Numbered from the stretch's first letter, positions 35,334-45,120 are shown. The stretch: DNA of 64,000 nt from an uncultured Candidatus Saccharibacteria bacterium (GCA_947307225.1 CAMZIL010000005.1:1-64000); one strand, 5' to 3'. The notes: a model not told the origin generated them from the sequence alone. Program-made: numbers and translations.

Positions 35334-35747
35334 ATGAAGGTTTTTGTCGCGGCATCTAGTAGTTTTTGGGATAAATTGCCAGCTATCAAGGAAAAACTCG
35401 AAGCACTTGGCCATGAGGTAATGCTGCCATCGACCGTCGAGGATCCGGAGCTTGAAGAGCGCACTTGGAAGAAAAGCGACGAAGCGCATGTAGAGCTGAT
35501 TCGTAAACTATTTGAGGATAGCGAAGAGCGTGTCGGCAAGTGGTGCGAGGCTTTTTATCTTCTAAACTACGAGAAACATGACACGCCAGGCTACGTTGGT
35601 GGTGCCGCCCTGATTGAACTATACATTGCTCACCGCGAGCGCAAGAAGATTTTTATCGAAAACGACGTCTATCCAGGCCCAATGTATGATGAAATTATGG
35701 GGTTTGGCCCAACTTTTATTCATGGTGATTTAAAGAGGATTAAATAA
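35334..35747 (+). CDS. Nucleoside 2-deoxyribosyltransferase-like protein A
   Basis: 137 aa Rossmann-like protein. MKVFVAASSSFWDKLPAIKE, EALGHEVMLPSTVED and YVGGAALIELYIAHRERKKIF recall the PF05014 fold; the family glutamate is probably in ALIEL. ATG directly follows the ligA stop (zero gap), and the next gene overlaps by one base. A related gene follows. Family members move deoxyribose between bases or hydrolyse dNMPs; others are just nucleotide-binding. The activity here is uncertain. Confidence 0.6.
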   Translation: MKVFVAASSSFWDKLPAIKEKLEALGHEVMLPSTVEDPELEERTWKKSDEAHVELIRKLFEDSEERVGKWCEAFYLLNYEKHDTPGYVGGAALIELYIAHRERKKIFIENDVYPGPMYDEIMGFGPTFIHGDLKRIK

Positions 35748-36154
35748 TGAAAATATGTATTTGCTGTAGTTTAAGTTTTCCAAACGAAGTCAATAAAGTC
35801 GCCGACGAATTGCGCGCGCTCGGCCACGAAGTACTTTTGCCGCACGGCATTATTATTCGCGCTATCGAGCAGCCAGATTTTGATCCTGTCGCCGCAAAAC
35901 ACGATGGCGGCTATGATGCGATGGGTGCACATTTTGCAAAGATTCGCGAGTCTGATGCGATTTTGGTCTGCAACTTCACGAAAAAGGGCATCGAAAACTA
36001 TATCGGCGCCAATACCTTCCTCGAAATGGGCCATGCCTATGCGCTCGAAAAACCAATTTACGTCCTGAATAAACTCCCAGACCAGGCATATATTAATGAT
36101 GAGCTCAAAGCCTTCGGCACGATTGAGCTAGACGGCGACTTGACGAAAATTTAG
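35747..36154 (+). CDS. Nucleoside 2-deoxyribosyltransferase-like protein B
   Basis: 135 aa. Similar in layout to the preceding protein: MKICICCSLSFPNEVNKVAD, RALGHEVLLPHG, ESDAILVCNF, and TFLEMGHAYALEKPIYVLNK, the last close to the E[MI]GhAyalgKPIy signature of deoxyribosyltransferase-like proteins. Start/stop overlap TAATG with gene A. The pair may form a heteromer. Possible nucleotide salvage or sanitising role; not proven. Confidence 0.65.
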   Translation: MKICICCSLSFPNEVNKVADELRALGHEVLLPHGIIIRAIEQPDFDPVAAKHDGGYDAMGAHFAKIRESDAILVCNFTKKGIENYIGANTFLEMGHAYALEKPIYVLNKLPDQAYINDELKAFGTIELDGDLTKI

Positions 36155-36182
36155 CTCTATCGAGTAGAGACTTTTTTGTATA

Positions 36183-36209
36183 TTAGCACTCTTGCATTGT
36201 GAGTGCTAA
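36183..36209 (+). promoter_or_regulatory. CIRCE operator (HrcA site) of clpC
   Basis: TTAGCACTC - N9 - GAGTGCTAA, a perfect match to CIRCE. The -35 TTGCAT (36192-36197) lies in the spacer and TATAAT (36215-36220) follows after 17 nt, so HrcA binding would block RNA polymerase directly. Confidence 0.97.
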
Positions 36210-36227
36210 TTGTCTATAATAGGGGTT

Positions 36228-38702
36228 ATGGTAGACGAATTTAGTGAAATTATGAACCATCTCAGCGAAAATGCACGCTTTGCGTTGCAGAAAGCTGACT
36301 ACTATTCCAAACGCTATAACCAAGGCTATATGGGCACCGAGCATCTATTGATGGGTATTATGGCTCAGGATACTTCTACAGGCGCAATGATTTTGGCTGG
36401 CGAGGGCATTGATCTCGATCAAATCGAGCGCGCCCAGGGCAAGGTCGCAGTCGATGTTCCTGCCGCTCCAATGGCCATGATGTCTCTTTCCGAAGCAACC
36501 GTCCTAACCCTTCGCATGTCTTTGAATTTTGTCCGCGAAAATGGGCTAGATATAGTTGGCACGGAGCATATTGTTTATGCGCTTTTGCGTCAGCCAAATT
36601 CTCGTGCAGGCGTTTTGCTAAGCCAGCTCGATGTAGACCTGACGAAGGTTGCAGAGAGCATTGAAGAATTGATTGAAAAGCAGGCCGATGAGGCAAAGCT
36701 CGAAAAGCAGAAACTTAAGGCTGGCAAGCGTCCAACCTTCCGCTGGCTTACGAAATTCGGCACCGATCTTACGAATGAAGCAAAACAGGGCAAACTTGAT
36801 ACTGTTATTGGCCGCGACCAAGAAATTGAACGCGCTATAACCGTACTTTGCCGCCGCACGAAATCTAACCCAGTGCTAATCGGCGAGGCGGGCGTCGGTA
36901 AGACTGCAATCGTCGAAGGTCTTGCCATGCGTGTCGCAAAAAACGATGTTCCTGGCGCCCTTATTGGCAAACGCATTTTCCAAATTGACCTCAGCTCCGT
37001 TGTTGCCGGCACAAAATTCCGTGGTGAATTTGAGGAACGCATTAAAGGCATTATTGATGAGGCAGTTAGTGACGACTCAGTGATCCTCTTTATCGATGAG
37101 CTCCACTTGCTCGCTGGCGCCGGCAGTGCAGAAGGCAGCATGGATGCGGCCAATATTCTGAAGCCAGCGCTCGCTCGCAATAGCCTAAAACTTATTGGCG
37201 CAACGACGCTCGATGAATATCGTAAGAACATCGAGAAGGATAAGGCGTTGGCGCGTCGTTTCCAGACCGTCATGGTCAATGAGCCATCTCCGACTGTCAC
37301 GCTCCGCATTCTGAAGGGCATCAAAAAGCATTACGAAGAATACCATCAAGTTACTATTTCGGATGAGATTCTCGAAGAGGCAATTAACCTTTCCGAGCGC
37401 TATATTTCCAGCCGCTTCATGCCGGACAAAGTAATTGACGTAATCGATGAAGCTAGCGCGATTGCGCGCGTTTCGCTCGATAAAGCTGGTGCTAGCGTCT
37501 ATAAGAAAAACAAAATTGAGCTTGGCGATTTGCAGGAAAAAATCGAGGCTGCTGCAGAAAAAGAAGATTACGAAAAAGCTGCCGAATATAAAACCCGCGC
37601 TGCTCAACTTCAGGAAGAAATTAAGAAGCTTGAAAAAGCGAACAAGGATCTCGATAAAGCGCCTGCTGTTACGAGCGAAAATCTCGCTGCGGCGATTAGC
37701 CTAAAGACCGGCATCCCAGTTAGTCGCGTTCGCGGTTCAGAGCAGGAACTGCTCATTAATCTCGAAAAACATCTACAAAAAGAAATCATCGGTCAGGACG
37801 ATGCAATCAAAGCCGTTTCGAAGGCGATTCGTCGCGGTCGTTCCGGTATTGCAGACTTGCATCGCCCAATCGGCTCATTTATCTTTATGGGCCCAACCGG
37901 CGTTGGCAAAACCGAACTCGCAAAAACCATTGCGCGCGAAGTATTTGGTGGTGATGATGCGCTGATTAAAATCGATATGTCCGAATTCGGCGAAAAGCAC
38001 AACGTTGCTCGCCTCGTCGGTGCGCCAGCTGGTTATGTTGGCTACGAAGATGGCGGTAAGCTTACCGAGCAGATTCGCCGTCGTCCATATTCTGTCGTGC
38101 TCTTTGATGAGATCGAGAAGGCTCATCCGGAAGTCTTTAACATCCTTCTCCAGATCCTCGAAGACGGCTCCTTGACTGACGGCCAAGGCACGAAAGTAAA
38201 ATTCAATAACTCGATTATTATCCTGACGAGCAACCTCGGTGCCGAGGATATGTATCGCGAATCAGAACTTGGCTTTGCGGCAAAAACGAAGCATGATGCA
38301 AAGGAACTCGCGGCCGAGCACGAGGCAAACGAAGCGGCCGCCATGAAGGCTTTGCGTAAGCTAATGCGCCCAGAACTCGTAAACCGTTTTGATGCGATCG
38401 TGACCTTTAATGCACTCAGCGAAAAGAATGTCGAAAAGATCTTCGACAACATGATCGAGGATTTAAAGAAACGCTTGTCTGCAAAGTCTATTGGCCTAGA
38501 ATTAACTCCATCTGCCAAGAAGCATCTCATTGAAAAAGGCTATGACGTCAAAAATGGCGCTCGTCCGCTTCGCCGTACGATTGAAGACGAAGTTGAGACT
38601 TTGCTTGCTGATAATATTCTCGCCGGCAAACTTGATAAAGGCGACATTGCGAAGATCGATTATCGCAAGGGCGAATTTGTTTTGACGCGCACGCACGAAT
38701 AA
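36228..38702 (+). CDS. clpC: ATP-dependent Clp protease ATPase subunit ClpC
   Basis: 824 aa from ATG 36228, 7 nt after the -10 (leaderless); the track start at 36210 is inside the promoter. N-domain with two Clp repeats ([24 protein letters not shown]), AAA1 Walker A GEAGVGKT (about 220) and Walker [17 protein letters not shown]-type coiled coil ([20 protein letters not shown], about 445), AAA2 [10 protein letters not shown] (about 555), [13 protein letters not shown], and sensor 2 GARPLRR. Unfolds substrates for ClpP, encoded at 39883, under the same HrcA control. Confidence 0.96.
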   Translation: MVDEFSEIMNHLSENARFALQKADYYSKRYNQGYMGTEHLLMGIMAQDTSTGAMILAGEGIDLDQIERAQGKVAVDVPAAPMAMMSLSEATVLTLRMSLNFVRENGLDIVGTEHIVYALLRQPNSRAGVLLSQLDVDLTKVAESIEELIEKQADEAKLEKQKLKAGKRPTFRWLTKFGTDLTNEAKQGKLDTVIGRDQEIERAITVLCRRTKSNPVLIGEAGVGKTAIVEGLAMRVAKNDVPGALIGKRIFQIDLSSVVAGTKFRGEFEERIKGIIDEAVSDDSVILFIDELHLLAGAGSAEGSMDAANILKPALARNSLKLIGATTLDEYRKNIEKDKALARRFQTVMVNEPSPTVTLRILKGIKKHYEEYHQVTISDEILEEAINLSERYISSRFMPDKVIDVIDEASAIARVSLDKAGASVYKKNKIELGDLQEKIEAAAEKEDYEKAAEYKTRAAQLQEEIKKLEKANKDLDKAPAVTSENLAAAISLKTGIPVSRVRGSEQELLINLEKHLQKEIIGQDDAIKAVSKAIRRGRSGIADLHRPIGSFIFMGPTGVGKTELAKTIAREVFGGDDALIKIDMSEFGEKHNVARLVGAPAGYVGYEDGGKLTEQIRRRPYSVVLFDEIEKAHPEVFNILLQILEDGSLTDGQGTKVKFNNSIIILTSNLGAEDMYRESELGFAAKTKHDAKELAAEHEANEAAAMKALRKLMRPELVNRFDAIVTFNALSEKNVEKIFDNMIEDLKKRLSAKSIGLELTPSAKKHLIEKGYDVKNGARPLRRTIEDEVETLLADNILAGKLDKGDIAKIDYRKGEFVLTRTHE

Positions 38703-38726
38703 AACGTTTGTGCTAAACTATAGACA

Positions 38727-39842
38727 ATGACACCAGAGCAAAAGCCGGGTTTTTCTGAAAGCGATAACGGCATAGTTTTGAATAATGATGAGGCTCAGCG
38801 CGTTAATATGGCGCCAGCTCAGGCTACTCCTGCGCCACAACCGCAGACTCAACCGCAATCAGATAATAAGCGCAAGAATCCAGCGAAGCTAATCGTTTCG
38901 CTTTTGGTGATTGCAGCGCTCGGTTTTGCGATCTCGCAGATTAATTTTACGGCTATCGTTGATAATATTACGGCCATCGGCTATGAAGCGCCGGCGGACT
39001 TGCAGAAGATAATTGATGATATCGAGCTGACGGATGATGGCATGCGCATATTAAAAGCGACGCGCCCAGAATTGCAGGGAGCGGACGATTTTAATAACAG
39101 CTGCCTTAATGATTCTGGCGAGTACTCTGTCCTCGGCTGCTATTCCTCGAATCGGGTATTTGTTTACAACATTTCGGAAGAATCTCTCGATGGCATTCGT
39201 CAGACTACCTTGGCGCACGAGTTCCTTCATGCGGTCTGGCACCGCATGAGCCAGGGCGAGCGCGAAGAACTCGGCAAAGCCCTTCGCGAGATTTACGACA
39301 ACAATGAAGCCATCAGGGAACACATGAATAATTATGAAGATGGCAGCAACAATTATAACGAGTTGCATTCGGTTATCGGGACGACCGTTAAGCGGGATGA
39401 TTTGCCGGAAGTGCTCAAAAAACACTACGCTAAATACTTCAAAAATCCGTCAAAACTGGTAACCTATTACGATAAGTACTACGCAAGCTACAAGCAGGCA
39501 TCTACGCGTATAAAAGAGCTAGAGCCGTTGATCGAAAAGCGCCGCACTACGCTTAAAGAAATGGAAGAAAAGTATACAAAAGATAATGATCAGTTGACGA
39601 AAGATATTAACGATCATAATGCTCGCGCGCGCACGCCGAACGGGTACTCGACCGTAGAGGAATTTAATAATGCCTATTCGGCGCTTGTTGACCGCAAAAA
39701 TAAAATGACCGCCGATTATAGGGCGCTTAATGAGTATCTAGAAGAAACAAACCGGCTAATTGATGAATATAACAATAATGCTCTTCGTATGAACAAGTTT
39801 CAAGAGAGCATTAACAGCCGCGTCGGCGATAAGGAAGATTAG
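38727..39842 (+). CDS. Membrane-anchored HExxH peptidase-like protein
   Basis: 371 aa. Pro/Gln-rich cytoplasmic N-terminus (1-50), membrane helix (about 52-75), then an outer domain with a zinc-peptidase-like motif [15 protein letters not shown] (about 158-172) and a possible third ligand in YNELHSVIG (about 210). The C-terminal half is a long charged coiled coil (about 240-365). It lies between clpC and clpP. Its stop codon overlaps the CIRCE element of clpP. TAAACT ends 7 nt before the ATG: leaderless. No named peptidase family recognised. Confidence 0.75.
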   Translation: MTPEQKPGFSESDNGIVLNNDEAQRVNMAPAQATPAPQPQTQPQSDNKRKNPAKLIVSLLVIAALGFAISQINFTAIVDNITAIGYEAPADLQKIIDDIELTDDGMRILKATRPELQGADDFNNSCLNDSGEYSVLGCYSSNRVFVYNISEESLDGIRQTTLAHEFLHAVWHRMSQGEREELGKALREIYDNNEAIREHMNNYEDGSNNYNELHSVIGTTVKRDDLPEVLKKHYAKYFKNPSKLVTYYDKYYASYKQASTRIKELEPLIEKRRTTLKEMEEKYTKDNDQLTKDINDHNARARTPNGYSTVEEFNNAYSALVDRKNKMTADYRALNEYLEETNRLIDEYNNNALRMNKFQESINSRVGDKED

Positions 39843-39865
39843 CACTCTTGCATTTCGAGTGCTAG
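39839..39865 (+). promoter_or_regulatory. CIRCE operator (HrcA site) of clpP
   Basis: TTAGCACTC - N9 - GAGTGCTAG, one base off perfect. -35 TTGCAT (39848-39853) in the spacer, then 17 nt to TATACT (39871-39876). Confidence 0.95.
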
Positions 39866-39882
39866 TCGTTTATACTGAAAGT

Positions 39883-40467
39883 ATGAAAAATTATTTGGTT
39901 CCAACGGTTATTGAAGAAAGTAATCGTGGCGAGCGCGCCTATGATATTTACTCACGCCTTTTGAAAGAGCGTGTAGTATTCTTGGGTGAGGACGTGAATC
40001 CGTCCACGGCTAATATTGTCATTGCGCAGCTATTGCACCTCGCATACGAGGATCCTAAAAAGGACATCAAACTTTATATCAACTCTCCTGGTGGTTCCGT
40101 TTATGACGGTCTCGCTATTATTGATACGATGAATTACATTGAGCCAGACGTTCAAACGATTGGTATCGGCTTGCAGGCTTCAATGGGCGCAATGCTTCTA
40201 TCTGCTGGCGCCAAGGGCAAACGCTTTGCTTTGCCAAACTCCCGCATCATGATTCATCAGCCAAGCTCCGGCACCGAGGGCAAGATTACCGATCAGGAAA
40301 TCGCACTTCGTGAAGGCGTTTATCTAAAGAAGGTTCTCGCTGAGATGTTTGCAAAAAATACCGGCAAATCTCTCGCCCAGGTTGAGAAAGACATGGATCG
40401 CGACAATTGGATGTCCGCCAAAGAGGCTAAAGAATACGGCATCATCGACGAAGTTATTGAAAAATAG
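39883..40467 (+). CDS. clpP: ATP-dependent Clp protease proteolytic subunit
   Basis: 194 aa from ATG 39883, 6 nt after the -10 (leaderless). The track start at 39859 lies in the CIRCE. Catalytic Ser in [15 protein letters not shown], His in [10 protein letters not shown], Asp in [31 protein letters not shown] is the substrate groove. Normal length. Forms the tetradecameric protease chamber used by ClpC. Confidence 0.97.
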   Translation: MKNYLVPTVIEESNRGERAYDIYSRLLKERVVFLGEDVNPSTANIVIAQLLHLAYEDPKKDIKLYINSPGGSVYDGLAIIDTMNYIEPDVQTIGIGLQASMGAMLLSAGAKGKRFALPNSRIMIHQPSSGTEGKITDQEIALREGVYLKKVLAEMFAKNTGKSLAQVEKDMDRDNWMSAKEAKEYGIIDEVIEK

Positions 40468-40472
40468 CCAAG

Positions 40473-40511
40473 AAAAAACACCCGAGTTTCCGGTACTCGG
40501 GTGATTTTTTT
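40473..40511. terminator. Bidirectional rho-independent terminator
   Basis: AAAAAACACCCGAG - TTTCCGGTA - CTCGGGTGATTTTTT between convergent clpP and the lipoprotein gene. Confidence 0.9.
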
Positions 40512-41157
40512 ATTCATACATATCGAAGTCATCAATCTCTTCGCCGTCAGGGTATGCATAATATGCTGCAATCTCTGCGTCGATGAGTTCGTTGAGCTCC
40601 GCTTGCTTATCCGCCGGCGACGTCAGCAATCGAAGTTGGCGATAAATGTAATCGAGCTCGTCAAAGCCGATTTGATATTCATGTTCTCCGATTGAGGTTT
40701 TCATTACGAAATCCGTAGGGTCGCCGTGTTCCGTGAAGTTATCCCAGGATCCATCGCCGCGATTTCCGATATAGATGAGATCTCCGCTGATAAATCCGTT
40801 TTTAGTGCAAAGTATTTGAATGCGAAAATCGCTTTCCGCATCGTAGTCAATTGGCGTAATGATAATGTCGCCAAGACTATTGAAGGTCCACTGCGCTCCG
40901 CAGGTCTCTATAAAAAGACCCATGTCAAAGCTGTCTTCCGTTGCAAAGCTTGTTTCATCTTTTCCGAGCATGCGCTCGTAGCTTTGCTGCTTTAACTCAG
41001 CTGTCCGATTTTTGGCAATTTCTGCCTGCGTCGGCTCTTCAGAAATGACATCACTAATGTCGGGCTTTTGAGGCTCGTCATCGCGAATCCGTTCAATGGA
41101 ACATGCAGTGGTGCAAAGGCAAAGTAGAACTAGTAATAAAACTAGGGTTTTCTTCAT
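40510..41157 (-). CDS. Lipoprotein, unknown
   Basis: 215 aa. Signal peptide MKKTLVLLLVLLCLCTTACS with a lipobox ending at Cys19, so it is likely anchored by lipid on the outer face. The rest is acidic with two short beta-rich stretches (FRIQILCTKNGFISGDLIYI; SIGEHEYQIGFDELDYIYRQ). No family recognised. TATGGAGGTAG Shine-Dalgarno, and a promoter with consensus TTGACA-17-TATAAT about 80 nt upstream: an accessory gene with a strong promoter. Divergent from radA. Confidence 0.85.
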   Translation of the reverse strand: MKKTLVLLLVLLCLCTTACSIERIRDDEPQKPDISDVISEEPTQAEIAKNRTAELKQQSYERMLGKDETSFATEDSFDMGLFIETCGAQWTFNSLGDIIITPIDYDAESDFRIQILCTKNGFISGDLIYIGNRGDGSWDNFTEHGDPTDFVMKTSIGEHEYQIGFDELDYIYRQLRLLTSPADKQAELNELIDAEIAAYYAYPDGEEIDDFDMYE

Positions 41158-41242
41158 TTTTTTCTACCTCCATATTTGCGCGCATACCTCAGTAAAAACT
41201 TCCGGATAAGTAGTTAAAGGGCCTTGCATACGCAATACACTA

Positions 41243-41284
41243 ATTATACCACAAGCGGCTTAAAATGTCAATGCGTGCTACACT
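41243..41284. promoter_or_regulatory. 42-bp bidirectional promoter (lipoprotein / radA)
   Basis: Minus: TTGACA (41271-41266), 17 nt, TATAAT (41248-41243), fully consensus. Plus: GTGCTACACT, -10 at 41279-41284, 7 nt beyond. Confidence 0.8.
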
Positions 41285-41290
41285 ATAGGT

Positions 41291-42652
41291 ATGGCAAAAT
41301 CCAAAGCAAAATTTGTCTGTCAAAACTGCGGCACTAGCTACGCAAAGTGGGCTGGTCGCTGCGAAAATTGTGGCGAGTGGAACACTTTGCTCGAGCAGGA
41401 GGTTCCGACCGAGGCCGAGGCAAAATCTGCCCTCGCGAAAGGCGCAATTTCTGGCAAAAAGCTCGCGGCGGTTTCAATCAATGAAATCGAGCCCTCCGAT
41501 GCTGGTAGTCGTCTAAAAACTGGCTTCCCGGAGCTTGATAATGTTCTCGGCGGTGGCATTTTGCTTGGTGGCGTAGCACTCCTAGCCGGTCAGCCTGGCA
41601 TGGGTAAGTCTACGATTTTAATGCAGATTTGTGCGACCATTTCTAATGCGGGCCGCAAAGTATTGTATGTTTCTGGCGAGGAATCGGCCGGGCAGGTAAA
41701 GATGCGCGCGATTCGCCTAGGCGCCAGTTCCGATCAGCTGCATTTTGCTAGCTCGTCTTCCGCAAATGATATTGCGAAAACTATCGAAGAGGACGGCTAT
41801 GATCTCGTTATCGTCGACTCGATTCAAACTCTTAGCATGGCCGAGATTAGCTCTGCGCCGGGCACGGTTAGTCAGGTTAGCAACTGCGGCAATCTGATTA
41901 TTCGCGCCGCGAAAAATAGCGGTACGGCCGTCATTATTGTTGGTCATGTTACAAAAGAGGGCACGCTTGCTGGTCCGAAGGTTCTCGAACATCTCGTTGA
42001 TGTAGTTTTGAATTTTGAGGGCGATCGCTACGGCGGCTTCAAGACGATTCGTGCAGTCAAAAACCGCTTTGGTTCTACGAATGAGGTTGCGATTTTTGAG
42101 ATGGCATCCGAGGGGCTCGTTGAGGTCAAGAATCCGTCCGAGGCGCTCCTTTCCGAACGCCAAAATACTGACGGCAGCATCATTATGGCAACAATCGAGG
42201 GCACGCGTCCGCTCCTCGTCGAGATTCAGGCGCTCGTCAATTCGACGAACTTTGGTTATCCAAAACGTACGGCTTCTGGTTTTGATCTCAACCGCCTTAA
42301 CCTTCTAATCGCCGTGCTCGAAAAGCGCACTAAACTTAAACTCCAGGATAAAGATATTTTCATTAACGTTGTTGGCGGCATGAAGCTCAACGACTCGGCG
42401 GCCGATTTGGCGATTTGCATGGCAATTGCTAGCGCCGCGGCTGGCCGCAAACTCGATGACAATCTAGTCGTCTTTGGCGAGGTCGGTCTCGGCGGGGAAA
42501 TTCGCTCCGTCATTGCGCCAGACCGTCGCATCGCAGAGGCAAAAAAGCTCGGCTTTAAAAATGCAATCGCGCCGGCGACCGTCAAAGACAAGTTTGTCCT
42601 GCCGGTCAAAGACCTCCGTTCTGCACTCGTGAAATACATGAACAACAAATAA
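41291..42652 (+). CDS. radA: DNA repair protein RadA (Sms)
   Basis: 453 aa. Zinc finger FVCQNCGTSYAKWAGRCENC, RecA-like core with Walker A GQPGMGKST, Walker B DLVIVDSIQTL, the RadA motif KNRFGSTNEVAIFEM, and a Lon-like C-terminal domain (FINVVGGMKLNDSAADLAIC, FGEVGLGGEIR). Acts in branch migration during recombination and transformation. The -10 ends 6 nt before the ATG: leaderless. Confidence 0.97.
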   Translation: MAKSKAKFVCQNCGTSYAKWAGRCENCGEWNTLLEQEVPTEAEAKSALAKGAISGKKLAAVSINEIEPSDAGSRLKTGFPELDNVLGGGILLGGVALLAGQPGMGKSTILMQICATISNAGRKVLYVSGEESAGQVKMRAIRLGASSDQLHFASSSSANDIAKTIEEDGYDLVIVDSIQTLSMAEISSAPGTVSQVSNCGNLIIRAAKNSGTAVIIVGHVTKEGTLAGPKVLEHLVDVVLNFEGDRYGGFKTIRAVKNRFGSTNEVAIFEMASEGLVEVKNPSEALLSERQNTDGSIIMATIEGTRPLLVEIQALVNSTNFGYPKRTASGFDLNRLNLLIAVLEKRTKLKLQDKDIFINVVGGMKLNDSAADLAICMAIASAAAGRKLDDNLVVFGEVGLGGEIRSVIAPDRRIAEAKKLGFKNAIAPATVKDKFVLPVKDLRSALVKYMNNK

Positions 42653-42748
42653 TGTTGCAATAAATACAACGTTTTATTGCGCTAATGTATAGACGCGAGC
42701 ATCACAAAACATTAAAATAAGTATAAGTATTAAAAGTGGAGTGTATTT

Positions 42749-45067
42749 GTGAAACGGAAGGGTGTTTTCTGTGTCTTTGTTGCGTCGATTTTGGCGTTGG
42801 CATTGTCGGTCTGCAATGTAAAAAGCGTTTTTGCGGACGAAGTTTTTAATGTAACTGGCGCAACAATCAAGAGTGCGTCGGCTGGCACGGCTGCTTCGAT
42901 CGAGGGCATTAACGGCAATGAAATCACGAGCAATGTAAAGTTCTTGGCGGTAAACGACAACCTTACCTATTCGATCAAGATTAAAAATAATAGCGGTCAA
43001 AAAGTTCGCCTCATTTCCGTCACTGACGATAATGATGTCGACATCCTGTCTTATGAATATAACGCGGCGCCAAACTACGTTTTTGCCGCCGATAGCGAAT
43101 ACGAATTCACTCCAAAAGTCACATATTTACAAAGCGTCACCACTTGGACCGATCACGAACAGTCATTTACTGTAAAATTCACTTTTACTTACGAAATTGT
43201 TACCGAAACCGGCAGCAGCACGACTGGATCTTCGGATATTACGCTCGGCACTAACCCGAAAACCAATGATAATATTCTTGGTTCTGTAGCCATCCTCGGT
43301 TTATCGATCGCCGGCCTAATCGTTGCCGTAGTTCTATTCAGGCGCGGTAAAAACAAAGCAAAAACACTTGTGGCCGTCGCGGCAATCGTTGCGGTTTCTG
43401 GCGTTGCCGTTCAGGGCGTGTTTGCTGATGGAAACAGCTTCGATGTCGATCTCGTCATCAATTACACTTTTGATAATATCAACCGAATTACGTACGAAGG
43501 CCTCACTACTTCGGAAGAAGCGTTCGTGCACAATCCAGACGCTTACCAGCCTGGCAAGCAAGAGATAACTATCAATAATCCATCGTCGCGCACCGAATAT
43601 GAGTTCGCGGGATGGACCGGTAGCAATGGCAATACGCCAACCAAGCAGTTAGTAATTCCGACGACTGCAACTGGAGATTTGCACTATATCGCAAATTGGA
43701 CCCCAATTGCATATCCGATCACCCTTCATCTTGAAGGTGGCACTTTGGAGCAGATGCCGCCAGATACCTATACTTACGAATCGCCAGATATCCAGATTGG
43801 CGTGCCGACCCGTCCAGGCTTCGTGTTTATGGGATGGTCCGGTACGAATATCCCGAACGTTACCATGGCCTACAAGATTCTTCACAATAGCTCTGGCGCG
43901 CTCGAGTTTACCGCGAACTGGTCGCCGATCAAGTATAACGTTTACTATGCTGGCCTCGATAATGAGGGTTCGGATAACTACATCACCGGCTCGATCGATC
44001 CGCATCTAAATATTGGCTACAACGAAGAGTTCACATTGAGAGATAACGGCTTTACTCTCAACCATCCGGACAATAACTACAGGTTTGCCGGCTATCATCT
44101 AAGAGATGTTCATTTGAACCAGAGTCTTGGCGACTATCAGCCGGGTGATACTTTGAAGAATCTCAACTCGGAATACAATGGCGTCGTAGAGGTTACGCCA
44201 ATTTGGGAGTACCTCGGACCGAAATTGAAGGTAGGCGACATCGTGAACTATCGCCCGAATGTCTCAGACGCAAACGGCACGGCATTTAGTACGCCATATT
44301 CCTATACGGCAGCCACGACGCTAACTGGAGCAAGCAGTAATCAGACCTTTAGCTCCAATAATAATATGGGCCAATGGCGCGTCTTGGAAATTGCTGACGA
44401 CGGCACGGTTACCTTGATCGGTAATACGACATCTAACCTCCAGCTAAAGGGCTTTACTGGCTTCTATGGCGCAAGTGACGTGCTAGAGGGCGCCGCATCG
44501 GTGTATGGCCACGGCTTTGGCGCAGTCAGCGCAAGAAGCTTGAATATTGATGATTTCGTGAAAAATATCACTAACCCGTCTGCGCTGAAAAATACTACTC
44601 AGTACGGACAGCCTCGAAATACTAGATACGGCTTTGATCGTACTCTGCCTACCGAGCTATCGACGAGTGTTGACGAAAATGGCTTTACTCATGTTGAATA
44701 TGGCGCATTAACCAGTGTTGGGGCACAAACTACATTCGCGATTACGGTTACTCGTCTCTCTAACTACGGTGGCGCTAGAGGGAATATGAAAAACGAAAAC
44801 GCGTACACGGTACTCTTTAGCGGAGGCTGGGGCAGCACGGGCGCATGGATAAATCATCGCGGCGTCGATCCGATCAGTCAGCAGGCAGAGTATGGTCTTG
44901 AGATTATTCAAAGCAATAACATTCTTCACAAGTCACTCAAATCTGTTGGCGTCAGCCCACGCGATAATGCGCAAAGTTTCCGCGTAGCTCCAGTCGTGAC
45001 TATGCGTTCGGATGCTATTTATACTTGGGATGACGTCTGGCTAAGGTGGAATATTAGCGTAGAATAA
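42749..45067 (+). CDS. Large surface protein with InlB-type repeats, paralogue of 16724
   Basis: 772 aa, GTG start with AGTGGAGTG upstream. Signal peptide ending VFADE (about 30). Outer domain (about 31-165) alignable with the 16724 protein (ATIKSASAGT; EITSNVKFLAVND; SYEYN). At 169-174 comes NPKTND, very like an LPKTGD sorting motif, then a hydrophobic helix and RRGKNKAK, then a second hydrophobic segment ending GVFADGNSF (about 226). InlB-type repeats follow (YEFAGWTGSNGNTP, GFVFMGWSGTN). The C-terminal domain has LKVGDIVNYRPNV, MGQWRVLEIADDGTVTLIG and RVAPVVTMRSDA, an exported domain also seen in Firmicutes proteins. Probable adhesin. Confidence 0.82.
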   Translation: MKRKGVFCVFVASILALALSVCNVKSVFADEVFNVTGATIKSASAGTAASIEGINGNEITSNVKFLAVNDNLTYSIKIKNNSGQKVRLISVTDDNDVDILSYEYNAAPNYVFAADSEYEFTPKVTYLQSVTTWTDHEQSFTVKFTFTYEIVTETGSSTTGSSDITLGTNPKTNDNILGSVAILGLSIAGLIVAVVLFRRGKNKAKTLVAVAAIVAVSGVAVQGVFADGNSFDVDLVINYTFDNINRITYEGLTTSEEAFVHNPDAYQPGKQEITINNPSSRTEYEFAGWTGSNGNTPTKQLVIPTTATGDLHYIANWTPIAYPITLHLEGGTLEQMPPDTYTYESPDIQIGVPTRPGFVFMGWSGTNIPNVTMAYKILHNSSGALEFTANWSPIKYNVYYAGLDNEGSDNYITGSIDPHLNIGYNEEFTLRDNGFTLNHPDNNYRFAGYHLRDVHLNQSLGDYQPGDTLKNLNSEYNGVVEVTPIWEYLGPKLKVGDIVNYRPNVSDANGTAFSTPYSYTAATTLTGASSNQTFSSNNNMGQWRVLEIADDGTVTLIGNTTSNLQLKGFTGFYGASDVLEGAASVYGHGFGAVSARSLNIDDFVKNITNPSALKNTTQYGQPRNTRYGFDRTLPTELSTSVDENGFTHVEYGALTSVGAQTTFAITVTRLSNYGGARGNMKNENAYTVLFSGGWGSTGAWINHRGVDPISQQAEYGLEIIQSNNILHKSLKSVGVSPRDNAQSFRVAPVVTMRSDAIYTWDDVWLRWNISVE

Positions 45068-45081
45068 AACGGGGTTGAGCC

Positions 45082-45110
45082 TTGCATCTCCCTCTAATCT
45101 GTGGTAAAAT
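45082..45110 (+). promoter_or_regulatory. Promoter of rpsO
   Basis: TTGCAT (45082-45087), 17 nt, TAAAAT (45105-45110), ending 10 nt before the ATG. Confidence 0.65.
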
Positions 45111-45120
45111 AAGCGACAGT

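Noticed and set aside
43251-43360. Functional sortase substrate claim for NPKTND
   Set aside because: The motif is internal rather than C-terminal, leucine is replaced by asparagine and glycine by asparagine, and no sortase gene is in the window; kept only as a resemblance.
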